NCBI GenBank assembly: GCA_002396665.1 | Contig: DGYJ01000065.1 | Coordinates: 23,908-28,925, forward strand | DNA from: Bdellovibrionaceae bacterium UBA5009 | Lineage (GTDB): Bacteria; Bdellovibrionota; Bdellovibrionia; Bdellovibrionales; Bdellovibrionaceae | Length of the DNA: 5,018 nucleotides | Direction of reading: 5' to 3' | In this document: positions 4,980 through 5,018 of the stretch, piece after piece | How the letters are laid out: every line of letters begins with the position of its first letter | Numbering within the stretch: the stretch's first letter is position 1 | Made by a program: the position numbers and the translations under genes | The notes under the pieces: model-generated | The model's input: the letters and a program-made list of their open reading frames with translations, nothing else | Database searches by the model: none | Told to the model about the DNA's origin: nothing

Positions 4980-5018
4980 AACAGTCTGACTCACTTGGGG
5001 GTGGGTTCAGCATAAAGG

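Overview
The window reads as part of a chromosome from a Bdellovibrio-like bacterium (Bdellovibrionota). This is an inference from three things. One gene encodes a TIGR02147/DUF4423-type regulator, a family known mainly from Fibrobacter and predatory Bdellovibrio relatives. That regulator is coupled to an exported protein whose mature N-terminus carries a GNGG...C pattern, which I recall from Bdellovibrio envelope proteins. The base composition is moderately AT-rich. No phylogenetic search was possible, so the assignment is tentative.

Layout, left to right: (1) 10-453 (+) is an unrecognised small exported or membrane-anchored protein with a strongly basic middle built partly of six 5-residue tandem repeats, and an acidic tail. 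(2) 454-606 is a non-coding leader with short inverted repeats, one of them overlapping the ribosome-binding region of the next gene. (3) 607-1911 (+) is a complete RhlE-type DEAD-box RNA helicase. (4) 1908-2471 (-) is an exported dual-specificity-type phosphatase, convergent with the helicase; the two stop codons share one CTAG inside a hairpin with T-tracts on both sides, a likely bidirectional terminator. (5) 2472-2647 is a divergent intergenic region with dyads, a phased GTTTAA repeat, an UP-like A/T tract and a -35/-10 pair that places transcription start on the next ATG. (6) 2648-3460 and 3463-4875 (+) form a tightly coupled pair: the TIGR02147 regulator, then an exported two-domain protein with a C-terminal carbohydrate-binding-like beta-sandwich. 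(7) 4876-5018 is non-coding, with a possible terminator and a textbook sigma-54 (-24/-12) promoter pointing rightward, followed by a ribosome-binding-like AAAGG at the very edge. A gene under RpoN and enhancer-binding-protein control therefore probably begins just outside the window.

Functionally, the helicase is a housekeeping RNA-remodelling gene. The phosphatase, the exported pair and the basic exported protein all point to the cell envelope. The regulator probably controls its own operon and hence its exported partner. The most distinctive items are the regulator/secreted-protein pair with its probable leaderless transcript, the sigma-54 promoter preceded by an imperfect copy of itself, and the terminator nested in two overlapping stop codons. 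I see no mobile element, CRISPR array, rRNA or tRNA.
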